A stretch of DNA of 64,000 nucleotides from an uncultured Phocaeicola sp. (lineage in GTDB: Bacteria > Bacteroidota > Bacteroidia > Bacteroidales > Bacteroidaceae). Positions 10,665 to 19,376 of this stretch are shown piece by piece. The notes under the pieces were generated by a model. It did not search any database. It was not told the DNA's origin and was given only the letters and a program-made list of their open reading frames with translations. Position 1 is the first letter of the stretch. Each line of letters opens with the position of its first letter. The translations under genes were made by a program, and so were the position numbers. The DNA is taken from the NCBI GenBank assembly GCA_944320815.1, contig CALUIZ010000003.1, positions 62,001 through 126,000 of the forward strand, written 5' to 3'.

Positions 10665-10820
10665 ACAGTGCCGGATTCCGGAAGACGGCTGTCCGCAGTT
10701 CCTGGGAAAAAGGAACGGGTCATTCTGAAAGGAATGACGGCCTGTTCAGACAGGAACATGCGGATATCCGGTCCGGAGGATACAGATGTTTTTTAACAAG
10801 ATAATACTAAAGACTGGAAC
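10665..10820 (+). other. Intergenic spacer with a chain of small inverted repeats
   Basis: This 156-nt gap between SusD 2 and the lyase holds several short perfect inverted repeats: CCGGA/TCCGG near 10672, GTTCC/GGAAC near 10698-10716, GTCATTC/GAATGAC at 10719-10738, CCTGT/ACAGG at 10741-10754 and TCCGG/CCGGA at 10767-10777. None has a following T-run, so it does not look like a simple terminator. It may be a processing or stability element that separates lyase levels from the SusCD genes. Confidence 0.5.
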
Positions 10821-12887
10821 ATGAGAAATATAGATAAACTTTTGTGGGGATTTTGCTTCCTGGCCGCAACTGCATGCTCGGAAGATTATATCCCTCCTGT
10901 AATTGATGAGCCGGAATCTGAACTTCCTCCCTTGCCGACGGAAGTGATAACCGGCGACCGAATGATGTGGGTGAGCTATGACCCGACTCCGGATGTCGAT
11001 GAGCTTTCGACGACAAACATCCACGGCGCGCTGGTCAGCTGGCGCATCTTGCCCACAGACCCTTCCAACATCGCTTTTGACATTTATAAATCGGTGAGCG
11101 GAGCTGGGGAACAGAAACTGAACAGTGATCCGATTACTGACGCTTCGTGCTGGCAGGATACGGAAATTGACGTGACGAAAGAGAACACGTACCGTGTCAC
11201 ACTTGCCGGACAGTCGGAAACGCTGTGTGAGAAGAAGTTTACTCCGACCATGGCTTCCACTTTCTATCATGAAATCAAGCTGGACATGAATGTGCCGAAC
11301 CCTGCACTGAACTATGTGGCTGACGATGTGCAGATAGGTGAACTGGACGGCGACGGACAGCCGGAAATCGTCATCAAGCGTGAACCGTATGATGGCGCGA
11401 ACCAGGGAGGATGGAACGAGGGAACCACTCTGCTGGAAGCCTACAAGCTGGACGGAACTTTCTTGTGGCGCATTGACATGGGAATCAATATCCGTTCGGG
11501 CTCGCACTATACTTCGTATATTCTGTATGACTTTGACGGTGACGGCTTGTGTGAAATCGCTTTCCGCTCATCGGAAGGGACTATGTTTGCCGACGGCAAG
11601 AGAATCACCAATCCGAACGGCATCGTATATGACTACCGTATCCGTGATACGGGAGCGGTCGGATGGGTTTCGGGCGCAAGCCTCAATTCTACTTGCGGAC
11701 TGATTTTCGACGGTCCGGAATATATTTCCATCTGCCGTGGATATGACGGGCGGGAAATCTGCCGTACGGACAATATTCCCCGTGGAGGCTCCGGCTCGAA
11801 CACTTCGCGTGCGCAGTATTGGATTGACTACTGGGGAGATGACTACGGAAACCGTATGGACCGTTTCTTCATCGGTGCGGCTTATCTGGACGGAATACCT
11901 GATGCGAACGGGGTGCGTACCAGCAATCCTTGCCTGATCATTTCGAGAGGTATTTATCTGAACTGGCAGGTATGGGCGCTTGACTTCAACGGTAAGGAAC
12001 TGACTCCGCGCTGGAAGTTCGATACGGCCGACGGACATTCGGAAAAATGGCTGGCCATGTGCTCGCATGCGTTCCGTGTAGGTGACCTGGACGGTGACGG
12101 AAGGGATGAAATTCTTTATGGCTCTGCCGCGATTGATGATGACGGAAGTGAATTGTGGTGCACCGGAAACGGACACGGCGATATCCTGAATCTGGGCAAA
12201 TTCATCAAAGACCGTGACGGGCTGCAGATTCAGGCTTCATTTGAGGAGCAGAATACGTATAGCGGACAAGGACTGGGATATGCATGTCAGGTGATTGATG
12301 CGCGCGACGGTTCGCTGATTGCAGGTCATGGAGCTGGGCCTAACGGCGATGTGGGCCGTTCCATCGTGGCGGATGTAGACCCGAACAGTCCGAACTTTGA
12401 ATATTGGTCATCGTTGAATTCAGGCGTGTACAACTGTGCCGGCCCGAATGATGTGCCGATAACGACCGACATGAAAAACCTGCAGGGTATTGGAGGCGGC
12501 GTGATGTACAATGCGGCAATCTGGTGGAGCGGTGAACTGACCAGAGAACTGTATGACCGTGCGCTGATTCTGAGCGCGACTCCGAATCCGTTGACGAACA
12601 AGAACCGTTTGGTCAACTTCAGCAACGGTTACGGAAGCAGTCAGGGTAACCACAGCACGAAGTATAATCCTTGTTATTATGGTGATTTCCTCGGTGACTG
12701 GCGTGAAGAGATGATTCTCGGTTCTGCCGACAATACGTCGATTTACATCTTCTCGACCAATTATCCTACGAAGCATCGTTTCCCGACGCTGACCAGCGAC
12801 CATACTTACGACATGTCGCAGGCCATGCAGAACATTGGATATAACCAGCAGACAAATATCGGTTTCTATCTGGGATCTGATATGTAA
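10821..12887 (+). CDS. Rhamnogalacturonan lyase, PL11 family (YesW-like)
   Basis: 688-aa secreted lipoprotein (LAATAC, Cys ~19). PL11 enzymes cut rhamnogalacturonan-I between galacturonate and rhamnose by beta-elimination. After a ~70-residue fibronectin-like lead (ALVSWRILPTDPSNIAFDIY) comes the PL11 beta-propeller with repeated calcium-binding-like loops: GELDGDGQPEIV, DFDGDGLCEIAFRS, GDLDGDGRDEILYGS. Other family-like stretches are SGSHYTSYILYDFDGDG, HGDILNLGKF and GPNGDVGRSIVADVDP. Being lipid-anchored it probably works at the cell surface or periplasm and feeds the two SusCD systems. It ends at a strong terminator. Family assignment is secure; endo versus exo action is not visible. Confidence 0.9.
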   Translation: MRNIDKLLWGFCFLAATACSEDYIPPVIDEPESELPPLPTEVITGDRMMWVSYDPTPDVDELSTTNIHGALVSWRILPTDPSNIAFDIYKSVSGAGEQKLNSDPITDASCWQDTEIDVTKENTYRVTLAGQSETLCEKKFTPTMASTFYHEIKLDMNVPNPALNYVADDVQIGELDGDGQPEIVIKREPYDGANQGGWNEGTTLLEAYKLDGTFLWRIDMGINIRSGSHYTSYILYDFDGDGLCEIAFRSSEGTMFADGKRITNPNGIVYDYRIRDTGAVGWVSGASLNSTCGLIFDGPEYISICRGYDGREICRTDNIPRGGSGSNTSRAQYWIDYWGDDYGNRMDRFFIGAAYLDGIPDANGVRTSNPCLIISRGIYLNWQVWALDFNGKELTPRWKFDTADGHSEKWLAMCSHAFRVGDLDGDGRDEILYGSAAIDDDGSELWCTGNGHGDILNLGKFIKDRDGLQIQASFEEQNTYSGQGLGYACQVIDARDGSLIAGHGAGPNGDVGRSIVADVDPNSPNFEYWSSLNSGVYNCAGPNDVPITTDMKNLQGIGGGVMYNAAIWWSGELTRELYDRALILSATPNPLTNKNRLVNFSNGYGSSQGNHSTKYNPCYYGDFLGDWREEMILGSADNTSIYIFSTNYPTKHRFPTLTSDHTYDMSQAMQNIGYNQQTNIGFYLGSDM

Positions 12888-12902
12888 GCATAGTGGCTGA
12901 TA

Positions 12903-12950
12903 AAAAAAGTCCGGCATGAGACAGTGACTGTCTCCATGCCGGACTTTTTT
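12903..12950. terminator. Bidirectional intrinsic terminator
   Basis: A near-perfect hairpin: AGTCCGGCATG (12908-12918) pairs with CATGCCGGACT (12935-12945), with an inner AGACAGT/ACTGTCT stem. It has an A-run before and a T-run after, so it can end both the PUL transcript and the convergent mscS transcript. Confidence 0.93.
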
Positions 12951-12969
12951 ATGTGTTCCATTCGGGTTG

Positions 12970-13833
12970 TCAGTCTTTTGCCTGATGGACGGTAAGTTGC
13001 GGGAACGGGAAACCGATTCCTTTCTTGTTGAATGTGTCGTATATGTTCTTGTTCATGTCGAAATAGACATTCCAGTAGTCTTCTGATTTTGCCCATGCAC
13101 GCACCACGATGTCCACACTGCTGGCCGACAGAGCTTTCAGTGCGATGAGTGGAGCCGGGTCTTTCAGAATCCGGGTGTCTGCCTCGATGAGTTCCTCAAG
13201 CACTTTCTTGACCTTGTCCACGTCTTCTCCATATTCCACTCCTATCACCCATTCGGCGCGTCGCATGTTCTGTTTGCTGTAGTTGGTGATGGCATTGCTG
13301 CTGAGTACTCCGTTGGGCACATAGATGATCTTGTTGTCAAGAGTGGCAAGCACGGTATGGAAAATCTGTATCTCTTTTACCGTACCGCTCACGTCTGCCG
13401 TTTCTGTGTCGATGTAGTCGCCCACTTTGAACGGTTTGAACACAAGGATAATCAGTCCTCCCGCAAAGTTCGAGAGGTTGCCCGAAAGAGCCATACCTAC
13501 AGCGACACCGGCGGATGCCAGAAGAGCGGCGAAGCTGGTGGTTTCGATGCCCAGCCGGCTGATGATGGCAAAGGCGAGAATCAGGTTCAGCAGAATGCTC
13601 AACAGACTTTTCAGAAAAGTTTCCACACTGACCTCCAGCTTGCGCTTTTGGAGAATCTTGCTGACCAGTCGGTTGATTTGTTTGATTACAAAACGTCCGA
13701 TGATGAAAATCAGGATGGCGCCGATGATGTCCTTTCCTGCCTCTATTCCCCAATTGACCAGTTTGTCAAGGATTGCTTCAACATTGATTTTTGATGAAGC
13801 GTCAAGTAACATGATGTGTAATGTAGATAACAT
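12970..13833 (-). CDS. Small-conductance mechanosensitive channel (MscS family)
   Basis: 287-aa inner-membrane channel that releases solutes on osmotic downshock. Three membrane segments are visible: ~37-55 (DIIGAILIFIIGRFVI), ~76-95 (LLSILLNLILAFAIISRLG) and the Gly/Ala-rich pore helix ~100-122 (FAALLASAGVAVGMALSGN). The MscS beta-domain follows with FKPFKVGDYIDTE and a polar C-terminal vestibule. Length matches E. coli MscS. It starts 16 nt after the YciO-like gene, so the two probably share a transcript. An in-frame ATG seven codons later is a possible alternative start. There is no good Shine-Dalgarno sequence, which is usual in Bacteroides. Confidence 0.93.
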   Translation of the reverse strand: MLSTLHIMLLDASSKINVEAILDKLVNWGIEAGKDIIGAILIFIIGRFVIKQINRLVSKILQKRKLEVSVETFLKSLLSILLNLILAFAIISRLGIETTSFAALLASAGVAVGMALSGNLSNFAGGLIILVFKPFKVGDYIDTETADVSGTVKEIQIFHTVLATLDNKIIYVPNGVLSSNAITNYSKQNMRRAEWVIGVEYGEDVDKVKKVLEELIEADTRILKDPAPLIALKALSASSVDIVVRAWAKSEDYWNVYFDMNKNIYDTFNKKGIGFPFPQLTVHQAKD

Positions 13834-13849
13834 AATTTATTGTTTTGGT

Positions 13850-14461
13850 TTATTCTTTGAGTTCACCTTTTCCCTGGCGGATGATTTCCGGTGTGTCTTT
13901 ACAACAATTGATGACGGTGGAAGGTTCGATTCCGCCTATCCCTCCGTCGATTATCAGGTTGACTTTTTCTCCGAATTTTTCATTGATCAGTTCAGGATCT
14001 GTTGCATATTCAATGTCTTCTCCTTCCTCGAGCGGGAGGGTGGTGGTCAGAATCGGTGCGTCGAGCGCATGGCATATCTCGCGGATAATCGGATTGTCGG
14101 GTACACGGATTCCCACTTCCTTCCGGTTGCGGAAAATTTTAGGCAGGCGGCTGTCGGCATTCAGAATGAAAGTGAACGGTCCCGGAAGGTTGCGCTTCAT
14201 CAGCTTGAAAGTCGTGTTGTTCACATTCGCATATTCGCTGATGTTGCTCAGGTCATAGCAGATGATGGACAGATTGGGCTTTCTCGGATCAATGTTTTTC
14301 AGTTTGCATACCCGTTCGATGGGACGTTCTTTCAGTGCATGGCATCCGATGGCATACATAGTATCGGTCGGATAAATGATGATTCCTCCTTCATTGAGGA
14401 TGTCTACTACTCGTTGGATGTCATCCGGATTGTTGTTTTTGGAATAGAGTTTGAGTATCAT
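13850..14461 (-). CDS. YciO/TsaC-family protein (threonylcarbamoyl-AMP synthase-like)
   Basis: 203-aa YrdC-fold protein. Members with TsaC activity make threonylcarbamoyl-AMP from threonine, bicarbonate and ATP for t6A modification of tRNA. The N-terminus has GGIIIYPTDTMYAIG, then KNIDPRKPNLSIICYDLS, LPGPFTFILNA and VGIRVPDNPI, in the family order. The length suits YciO rather than the longer Sua5. The frame extends far upstream (to 15523), but the start chosen at 14461 gives the family N-terminus and lies just after a -7 box, and the extension is antisense to an esterase gene. Whether it is a true TsaC or a YciO paralogue cannot be settled here. Confidence 0.85.
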   Translation of the reverse strand: MILKLYSKNNNPDDIQRVVDILNEGGIIIYPTDTMYAIGCHALKERPIERVCKLKNIDPRKPNLSIICYDLSNISEYANVNNTTFKLMKRNLPGPFTFILNADSRLPKIFRNRKEVGIRVPDNPIIREICHALDAPILTTTLPLEEGEDIEYATDPELINEKFGEKVNLIIDGGIGGIEPSTVINCCKDTPEIIRQGKGELKE

Positions 14462-14496
14462 TGTTGTACGTGCGTAGATGTGACTTCGCATAGCCG

Positions 14497-14504
14497 CAAA
14501 AATA
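14497..14504 (-). promoter_or_regulatory. Bacteroides -7 box upstream of the yciO-like gene
   Basis: The minus strand reads TATTTTTG, matching TAnnTTTG, 35 nt before the ATG. It decides the start at 14461 over the longer frame. No clear -33 TTTG is seen. Confidence 0.6.
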
Positions 14505-14667
14505 CGAATTTTATTTGAAGAGGAAGGAAATGACATCGTTGTTTTCTTGTGGCCGGGTGGTGGAACACGTGTCGGAAGAACGTCCGGACCGTTTCTGGAA
14601 TGCCATGGGACGGCAAAGTCGGGACGGTAATGTGGCATGAAAAGAGCGATTGCATGTCGGGTTTGTT

Positions 14668-14698
14668 TTGATATTCGGACAAATGCATTTATTTTTGT
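14668..14698 (+). promoter_or_regulatory. Bacteroides-type promoter (TTTG-N19-TATTTTTG)
   Basis: TTTG at 14668-14671 and TATTTTTG at 14691-14698, spaced 19 nt, match the Bacteroides primary-sigma consensus. The next gene start (esterase, 14843) would have a leader of about 140 nt. Confidence 0.6.
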
Positions 14699-14842
14699 AA
14701 TGTGTGGAATCAAGTGCAGACATATACGGAAATGAGTTGACGGAGAGGCATGTTTTGGAGCTTGTTTCTGGATTCCTGTGCTGATGGCGAATGCTTGTGA
14801 CGCTTGTCCGGAATCTGACAGTTTTGTAAAATTAAAGATAAA

Positions 14843-15724
14843 ATGAAAGTTGTTCTTGTCTTTTTGTTGTTGGTCTGGTCCTGCGGGGCATGTCCTGTGA
14901 CTGCGCAGGACAATTTGCGGGACCGGGTTGTCACAGACACTGTCTGTAGTGAAGTGCTGGGGGTGAAGCGTGCCTATACGGTATGTCTCCCGAAGAGTTA
15001 TTATGCGGATAAGTCGCGGAAATACCCCGTGCTTTATCTGTTGCATGGGATGTGGGGAAATAATGCCGACTGGACCGGAAGGGGACATGTGCAGGATGTT
15101 CTTGACAGATTGACGGCAAGCGGTGAAGCCTGTGAGATGGTAATCGTGACTCCGGATGCGGGTGGTGGTGACCCTGAGATATTTCAGAACGGATATTTTG
15201 ACATGCCGGAATGGAAATATGAGACATTCTTCTTTACTGAGTTCCTGCCGTTCGTTGAAAAGAAATATCGGATAGAGAGCGGCAGGTCGCATCGTGCGGT
15301 GGCAGGATTGTCGATGGGAGGTGGCGGAGCCGTTTCTTATGGGCAAAGGCATCCTGATTTGTTTTGTGCCGTGTATGCCATGAGTGCGTTGATGGATATT
15401 CCCGAGCAGGGAGCGGCGCGTTTTGATAATCCGGACGGGAAGCTTGCCAGACTGACGCGTTCTGTAATTGAAAGAAGCTGTGTGAAGTATGTGCGTGAAA
15501 GCGATGAGAAGTGTAAGGAACAATTGCGCTTGCTTTCTTGGTTCGTGGATTGTGGTGACGATGATTTTCTGTTAGACCGCAATATCGAGTTCTTTCAAGC
15601 GATGCGTGAAGCCGGGATTCCCTGCCAGTTTCGCGTACGTGACGGCGGACATGATTGGGAATATTGGCATTCGGCTCTTTATCAGTGTCTCCCGTTTGTG
15701 TCGAGAGCGTTTGATGATAAATGA
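14843..15724 (+). CDS. Secreted esterase of the esterase D / Fes-like alpha/beta-hydrolase family
   Basis: 293-aa exported hydrolase. A Sec signal peptide ends near VTAQ (residue ~22). The core has YPVLYLLHGMWGNNADW, the nucleophile elbow GLSMGG (Ser157), an acidic stretch CGDDDF near 239 and HDWEYW (His270), giving a plausible Ser-Asp-His triad. The family includes S-formylglutathione hydrolases, acetylxylan and feruloyl esterases; the signal peptide favours carbohydrate or other extracytoplasmic esters. It stands alone, convergent with the helicase gene 33 nt downstream. The substrate cannot be deduced. Confidence 0.85.
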   Translation: MKVVLVFLLLVWSCGACPVTAQDNLRDRVVTDTVCSEVLGVKRAYTVCLPKSYYADKSRKYPVLYLLHGMWGNNADWTGRGHVQDVLDRLTASGEACEMVIVTPDAGGGDPEIFQNGYFDMPEWKYETFFFTEFLPFVEKKYRIESGRSHRAVAGLSMGGGGAVSYGQRHPDLFCAVYAMSALMDIPEQGAARFDNPDGKLARLTRSVIERSCVKYVRESDEKCKEQLRLLSWFVDCGDDDFLLDRNIEFFQAMREAGIPCQFRVRDGGHDWEYWHSALYQCLPFVSRAFDDK

Positions 15725-15757
15725 TGACAAGACACCGGACGGAAAGGGGGGCTGTTT

Positions 15758-17767
15758 TTATGAGCATCCTCCCTTCCTTTTCTTTTTCAGTTCTTCCGCC
15801 AGACGGTAGTGGATGGCGGCTTCCATTTCTTTCCCCATTTTCTCCAGTGCTTCGGCGAAGTATTCGTGCGCTCCGGCATGTTCCGGTTTCAGACTGGTGG
15901 CTTTGTCCAAATCAGCTTCCGCTCCCTCAATATTTCCGGTGAACAGACGGAGCTTTCCCCGGTTGTAGACAGTCTTGAACTCTTTCGGGCGTATCTGTAC
16001 GGCTTTGTTCAGGCATTCTTCCGCTTCATCGGTACAGCCGCTGTCGAAAAGGGTTACTCCTTTACGCACCCATGCGTCCACATAGTTGGGATAGAGTTCG
16101 ATGGCTTTGTCGTAGTTGGCGACGGCGGCCCGTGCATCGTGTGCCTTCGTGATGCATTCGTTCCCCATCAGATAATATTCGTGTGCATATTTTTCCAGCT
16201 TTATCCTTTGTTCTGCCATTTCTTCTTTCAGACGTCTGTTTTCTTCCTTCAGTCGGTTGATGATGTTCAGTTTCCGGCGGATAAATCGTTGCACGAGCGG
16301 TTTCTCGATGTCGTAACGGCTATGGATGGCCTTGAAGAATGCATTTAAAAAGGCGGTGAAATCCCCCTTGTTGAATGCTTTCACGGCTTCCACATACTGC
16401 ACGTCGGCCTGTGCCTGTTTCATTGCGCGGTCGAATGCCGTCCGATCGTTGAAATGTTGGGCGAAGCTGACGATTTCCGGTCGCACGAAGATGTCGCCGC
16501 GGGTGATTTCCCGTTTCAGACGGATGCCTTCGAGTGAGGTGCAGCGACTCAGTGCCACATAGGTCTGTCCTCCGGCAAACACTCCTCCCGTGAAGTCGAT
16601 GACCACACGGCTGAACGTAAGGCCCTGGCTCTTGTGCACAGTGATGGCCCACGCCAGCCGGATGGGGTATTGGGTGAACGTGCCCAACTCCTCTTCCTCA
16701 ATCTTCTTTTCCTGCTCGTTGTAGCGATAGCGGATATTGCTCCAGCTTTCCTGGCGCACGTCGAACTCATGTCCGTCTTCGGTGACAATATAGAGGATAC
16801 CGTCATCAGAGATGCCCGATATGGTGCCGATGGTCCCGTTCACCCACCGCTTGTCCGGGTCGTTCTTGATGAAGATGACCTGCGCGCCGGGTTTGATCAC
16901 CAGTTCCATGAGGGTAGGGAGACTGTTCTCGGGAAATTCCCCATGAATGACTCCTTGCAGGGTGACAGGCTCTCCCGGAAGTTCGGCCAGCTTCTTTTCA
17001 TTGATGTAGTCCACAGTGTCGCGGCGTGTGGCGAGGGTGATGTACATGTCGCTTTCATCCTTGTTCTCTGGCACATTGTAGCGTGTGTTCAGAAGCTGGA
17101 GATCGGCGGAACCAGCCGTGTTGGTACGGATATGGTCGAGCACACTTACAAACACCTTGTCGGTCTGCCGGTACACCTTGGTCAGTTCGATGGATACCAG
17201 TTCCATTTCCTGAAACACCTTGGCGGAGAAGAAGTAAGGATTCGCATAGAAGCGGTTCAGTATCTCCTTTTCGTCGCTTTTCACCACTGGTTCAAGCTGG
17301 TACACGTCGCCGACCAGCAGGAGCTGTTTCCCTCCGAAAGGCTCTCTCATGTTCTGGGAATAGGTGCGCAATATCCGGTCGATGAAGTCGATGATGTCCG
17401 CGCGCACCATCGAGATCTCGTCGATGATGACCAGTTCGATGTTCTTGATGAGTTTCCGGTGGTCGGACGAATACTTCAGATAGTCCTTGAGCTTTCTTCC
17501 GGCAAATTTGGGGTCATCGGGCAGGAGAGGATGGAATGGCAGCTTGAAGAAGCTGTGCAGGGTGCTTCCCCCGGCATTGATGGCAGCTATGCCCGTGGGA
17601 GCGAGCACCACATGTTTCTTTTTTATAGTCTGGCACACGTATTTCAGGAACGTGGATTTTCCCGTACCGGCCTTTCCGGTCAGGAAGACCGACTGGCGCG
17701 TATATTGTATCAGTCTCAGCGCGTTCTGAAACTCCGGGTTGTCTGTGTCTATCTGGAGGTGTGTCAT
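15758..17767 (-). CDS. Pif1/RecD-like DNA helicase with C-terminal TPR domain
   Basis: 669-aa SF1 helicase. Walker A is GKAGTGKS (31-38), Walker B VIIDEISM (~110), followed by LLVGDVYQLEPVV and LTKVYRQTD. The UvrD-C2-like end is LAWAITVHKSQGLTF and TYVALSRC. A charged coiled coil (LIKEENRRLKEEM-like region, ~500-530) links to about three TPR repeats (ARAAVANYDKAIELYPNYVDAW and following). The TPR part suggests a protein partner. The frame opens 41 codons further upstream, but ATG 17767 lies just after a -7 box and begins the conserved part. Role in replication or repair is inferred from the family. Confidence 0.88.
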   Translation of the reverse strand: MTHLQIDTDNPEFQNALRLIQYTRQSVFLTGKAGTGKSTFLKYVCQTIKKKHVVLAPTGIAAINAGGSTLHSFFKLPFHPLLPDDPKFAGRKLKDYLKYSSDHRKLIKNIELVIIDEISMVRADIIDFIDRILRTYSQNMREPFGGKQLLLVGDVYQLEPVVKSDEKEILNRFYANPYFFSAKVFQEMELVSIELTKVYRQTDKVFVSVLDHIRTNTAGSADLQLLNTRYNVPENKDESDMYITLATRRDTVDYINEKKLAELPGEPVTLQGVIHGEFPENSLPTLMELVIKPGAQVIFIKNDPDKRWVNGTIGTISGISDDGILYIVTEDGHEFDVRQESWSNIRYRYNEQEKKIEEEELGTFTQYPIRLAWAITVHKSQGLTFSRVVIDFTGGVFAGGQTYVALSRCTSLEGIRLKREITRGDIFVRPEIVSFAQHFNDRTAFDRAMKQAQADVQYVEAVKAFNKGDFTAFLNAFFKAIHSRYDIEKPLVQRFIRRKLNIINRLKEENRRLKEEMAEQRIKLEKYAHEYYLMGNECITKAHDARAAVANYDKAIELYPNYVDAWVRKGVTLFDSGCTDEAEECLNKAVQIRPKEFKTVYNRGKLRLFTGNIEGAEADLDKATSLKPEHAGAHEYFAEALEKMGKEMEAAIHYRLAEELKKKRKGGCS

Positions 17768-17791
17768 TTCCTTTGGGCTTTTTGAATGTTG

Positions 17792-17799
17792 CAAAGATA
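17792..17799 (-). promoter_or_regulatory. Bacteroides -7 box upstream of the Pif1-like helicase
   Basis: Minus strand TATCTTTG (TAnnTTTG) 24 nt before the ATG at 17767. It lies inside the longer open frame and therefore supports the shorter start. Confidence 0.6.
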
Positions 17800-17992
17800 G
17801 GGTAAATATGGGCTGGTTTGGCATTTGTATCTGAAAATTATGTTTGGATGAACATGTCCTTTGCCTGAATTTCGGCGTGAAGGTTGGCATGGCACATTAT
17901 GGAATGAAGACAGGATGCAAAAGCATGACGGAGATACAATGTTTTCTGCAAAATTGCAAGGCTGTCAGATATTTCCTATCAGAGAAAAACAT

Positions 17993-18000
17993 TAACTTTG
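17993..18000 (+). promoter_or_regulatory. Bacteroides -7 box before the unknown secreted protein
   Basis: TAACTTTG ends 29 nt before the ATG at 18030. It excludes the upstream in-frame starts from 17844 onward as translation starts for this transcript. Confidence 0.6.
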
Positions 18001-18029
18001 AATGTCATTCATCTTTAATTCGCTGCGAT

Positions 18030-18824
18030 ATGAAAAAGATATGTTGCCTGACGCTTGTCTGTCTTTGGTTCGGTTTTATAAAGGGAACGATGCCTACCGA
18101 CATCAGCCCGGACGTGCTTATATATAAAGACTGGAAATGTCTGGTCCGCATGGCCGGATTCAACAGAATCCTGTACCCGGTGAGGGACGGGGGGATGCTT
18201 CTGCTTCCCGATTCTTTACGTTCTGAGCACATGTGGTATCCACAGTATGGTGAATACGGGTATAAATGCGTTTGGGAACTTCGTAATGACAGCCTTTTCC
18301 TCACCAAGATTTATGCAGAGAAAGAAGTGCCTTTGAACCATATTTACCCGGACAAAGACACGTCACGCGGAGTTTTTGCCGACTGGTTCTCCAAGCCTTT
18401 GATAGCCTGCACGGGAGACGGGATGCCCATGCTGGTCGCGGATTTTAAAAACGGGAAAGTAAACCGTAACAAACACAAACCTATATACCCGTCCGGCCCG
18501 ACGGAATTGGCTGGAGACTGGGAAAGTATAAGTTCCGGAGACTCCATTTACGCCGTGCGGATAAGAAAGATTTCTTCCGAGAACTACGAAGGGGAAATCC
18601 TTTTCCGCAAACGAAACAGTCCGCTCCCGAAGGATACGCTATGCACCTTTACGGGAGAATACCGATACATGTCGTTGTATGTCATTTACCACGGCTTTCC
18701 GCACAAAAACAGTCATCCATTCGGTTCCATAAGCCTGCTCATGGACGGGCGTATGAGGCTGCAAATCTGGCCGGATAGGGCCAGCATACGATGCCGGAAA
18801 GTGCGGGATGATCTTTCTGATTGA
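18030..18824 (+). CDS. Unknown secreted protein
   Basis: 264 aa with a short signal peptide (MKKICCLTLVCLWFGF). I do not recognise the family. The body alternates polar and aromatic residues and probably forms beta strands: KCVWELRNDSLFLTKIYAE, GPTELAGDWESISSGDSIY and RKISSENYEGEILFRKRNS. There are tryptophans and prolines but no catalytic motif. The Cys pair in the signal region (KKICC) is not a clear lipobox. It lies divergent from the helicase gene and convergent with the PH-domain gene, with its own promoter, so nothing in the context points to a job. Confidence 0.7.
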   Translation: MKKICCLTLVCLWFGFIKGTMPTDISPDVLIYKDWKCLVRMAGFNRILYPVRDGGMLLLPDSLRSEHMWYPQYGEYGYKCVWELRNDSLFLTKIYAEKEVPLNHIYPDKDTSRGVFADWFSKPLIACTGDGMPMLVADFKNGKVNRNKHKPIYPSGPTELAGDWESISSGDSIYAVRIRKISSENYEGEILFRKRNSPLPKDTLCTFTGEYRYMSLYVIYHGFPHKNSHPFGSISLLMDGRMRLQIWPDRASIRCRKVRDDLSD

Positions 18825-18906
18825 CGGTCGGTCAATAATGTGCTTTCCCTTTGGGTATTTCTTCTCCCCGAATGGTCTGAACTGACATTTTGGTATGCTT
18901 TGCATT

Positions 18907-19344
18907 TTATTGCTTTTTCAGAGAAAGCTCTATGTCTTTTACCCGGATGTCGGGGTTGATACCCATCAGATGCCGGATGAACTCTTCTTTGTGCATGGGC
19001 GACAGAATGACATCTCCTCCTTTTTTGAACCGGATTCTTATCCGGTCGAGTGAGGCGGCTGGAGCACTTTCGATGGTTCTGGTCCTTGATATTTCCTTGA
19101 TTTGGCGGATATCACACGTGGATTTGAAGAAGCCGCATCGGATTTGCAGGGCCGTGCCGTCTATCGTGTATCTGATGTTTAACAGCATGTCGCAGATAAA
19201 GTATGTGAAGACAAGCAAGATAATCAGGGCACCCCACGAGAATGAGATGAATATGAGTGGCAGGTACAGTACGGCACACACGGCGATTGTCACGATGGCC
19301 AGCCATGCGCCTGTTTTTGAGCGGTAGGTATTGTTCTTCATCAT
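18907..19344 (-). CDS. PH-domain membrane protein (YyaB-like bPH)
   Basis: 145 aa. Two membrane segments (~12-34, WLAIVTIAVCAVLYLPLIFI; ~36-55, WGALIILLVFTYFICDML) precede a small soluble domain. The domain runs RYTIDGTALQIRCGFFKST, IKEISRTRTIES, LDRIRIRFKKGGDVILSP and EEFIRHLMGINPDI, which follows the YyaB-like bacterial PH domain. The role of these proteins is poorly known. Two adjacent ATG codons (19344, 19341) are possible starts. It has its own -7 box and ends convergent with the unknown secreted protein. Confidence 0.8.
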   Translation of the reverse strand: MMKNNTYRSKTGAWLAIVTIAVCAVLYLPLIFISFSWGALIILLVFTYFICDMLLNIRYTIDGTALQIRCGFFKSTCDIRQIKEISRTRTIESAPAASLDRIRIRFKKGGDVILSPMHKEEFIRHLMGINPDIRVKDIELSLKKQ

Positions 19345-19368
19345 CTTCTCTTTTATATGATTTCAAAA

Positions 19369-19376
19369 CAAAAGTA
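19369..19376 (-). promoter_or_regulatory. Bacteroides -7 box before the PH-domain gene
   Basis: Minus strand TACTTTTG (TAnnTTTG), 24 nt before the ATG at 19344. Confidence 0.55.

Noticed and set aside
13921..13935. T-loop-like GGTTCGATTCC suggesting a tRNA
   Set aside because: It lies within conserved YciO codons and no acceptor or anticodon stem can be formed around it.
13427..14518. 363-codon open frame on the plus strand over mscS and yciO
   Set aside because: Complement of two conserved genes; no domain or promoter of its own.
14462..15523. Long in-frame extension of the YciO-like gene (minus)
   Set aside because: It is antisense to a well-supported esterase gene, has no family similarity, and a -7 box lies just before the chosen ATG.
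16634..17785. 383-codon open frame on the plus strand
   Set aside because: It is the complement of the Pif1-like helicase gene, whose motifs are clear; a shadow frame.
18820..18836. ATTGAC/GTCAAT hairpin at the end of the unknown secreted gene
   Set aside because: Stem of six weak pairs with no T-run; not supportable as a terminator.
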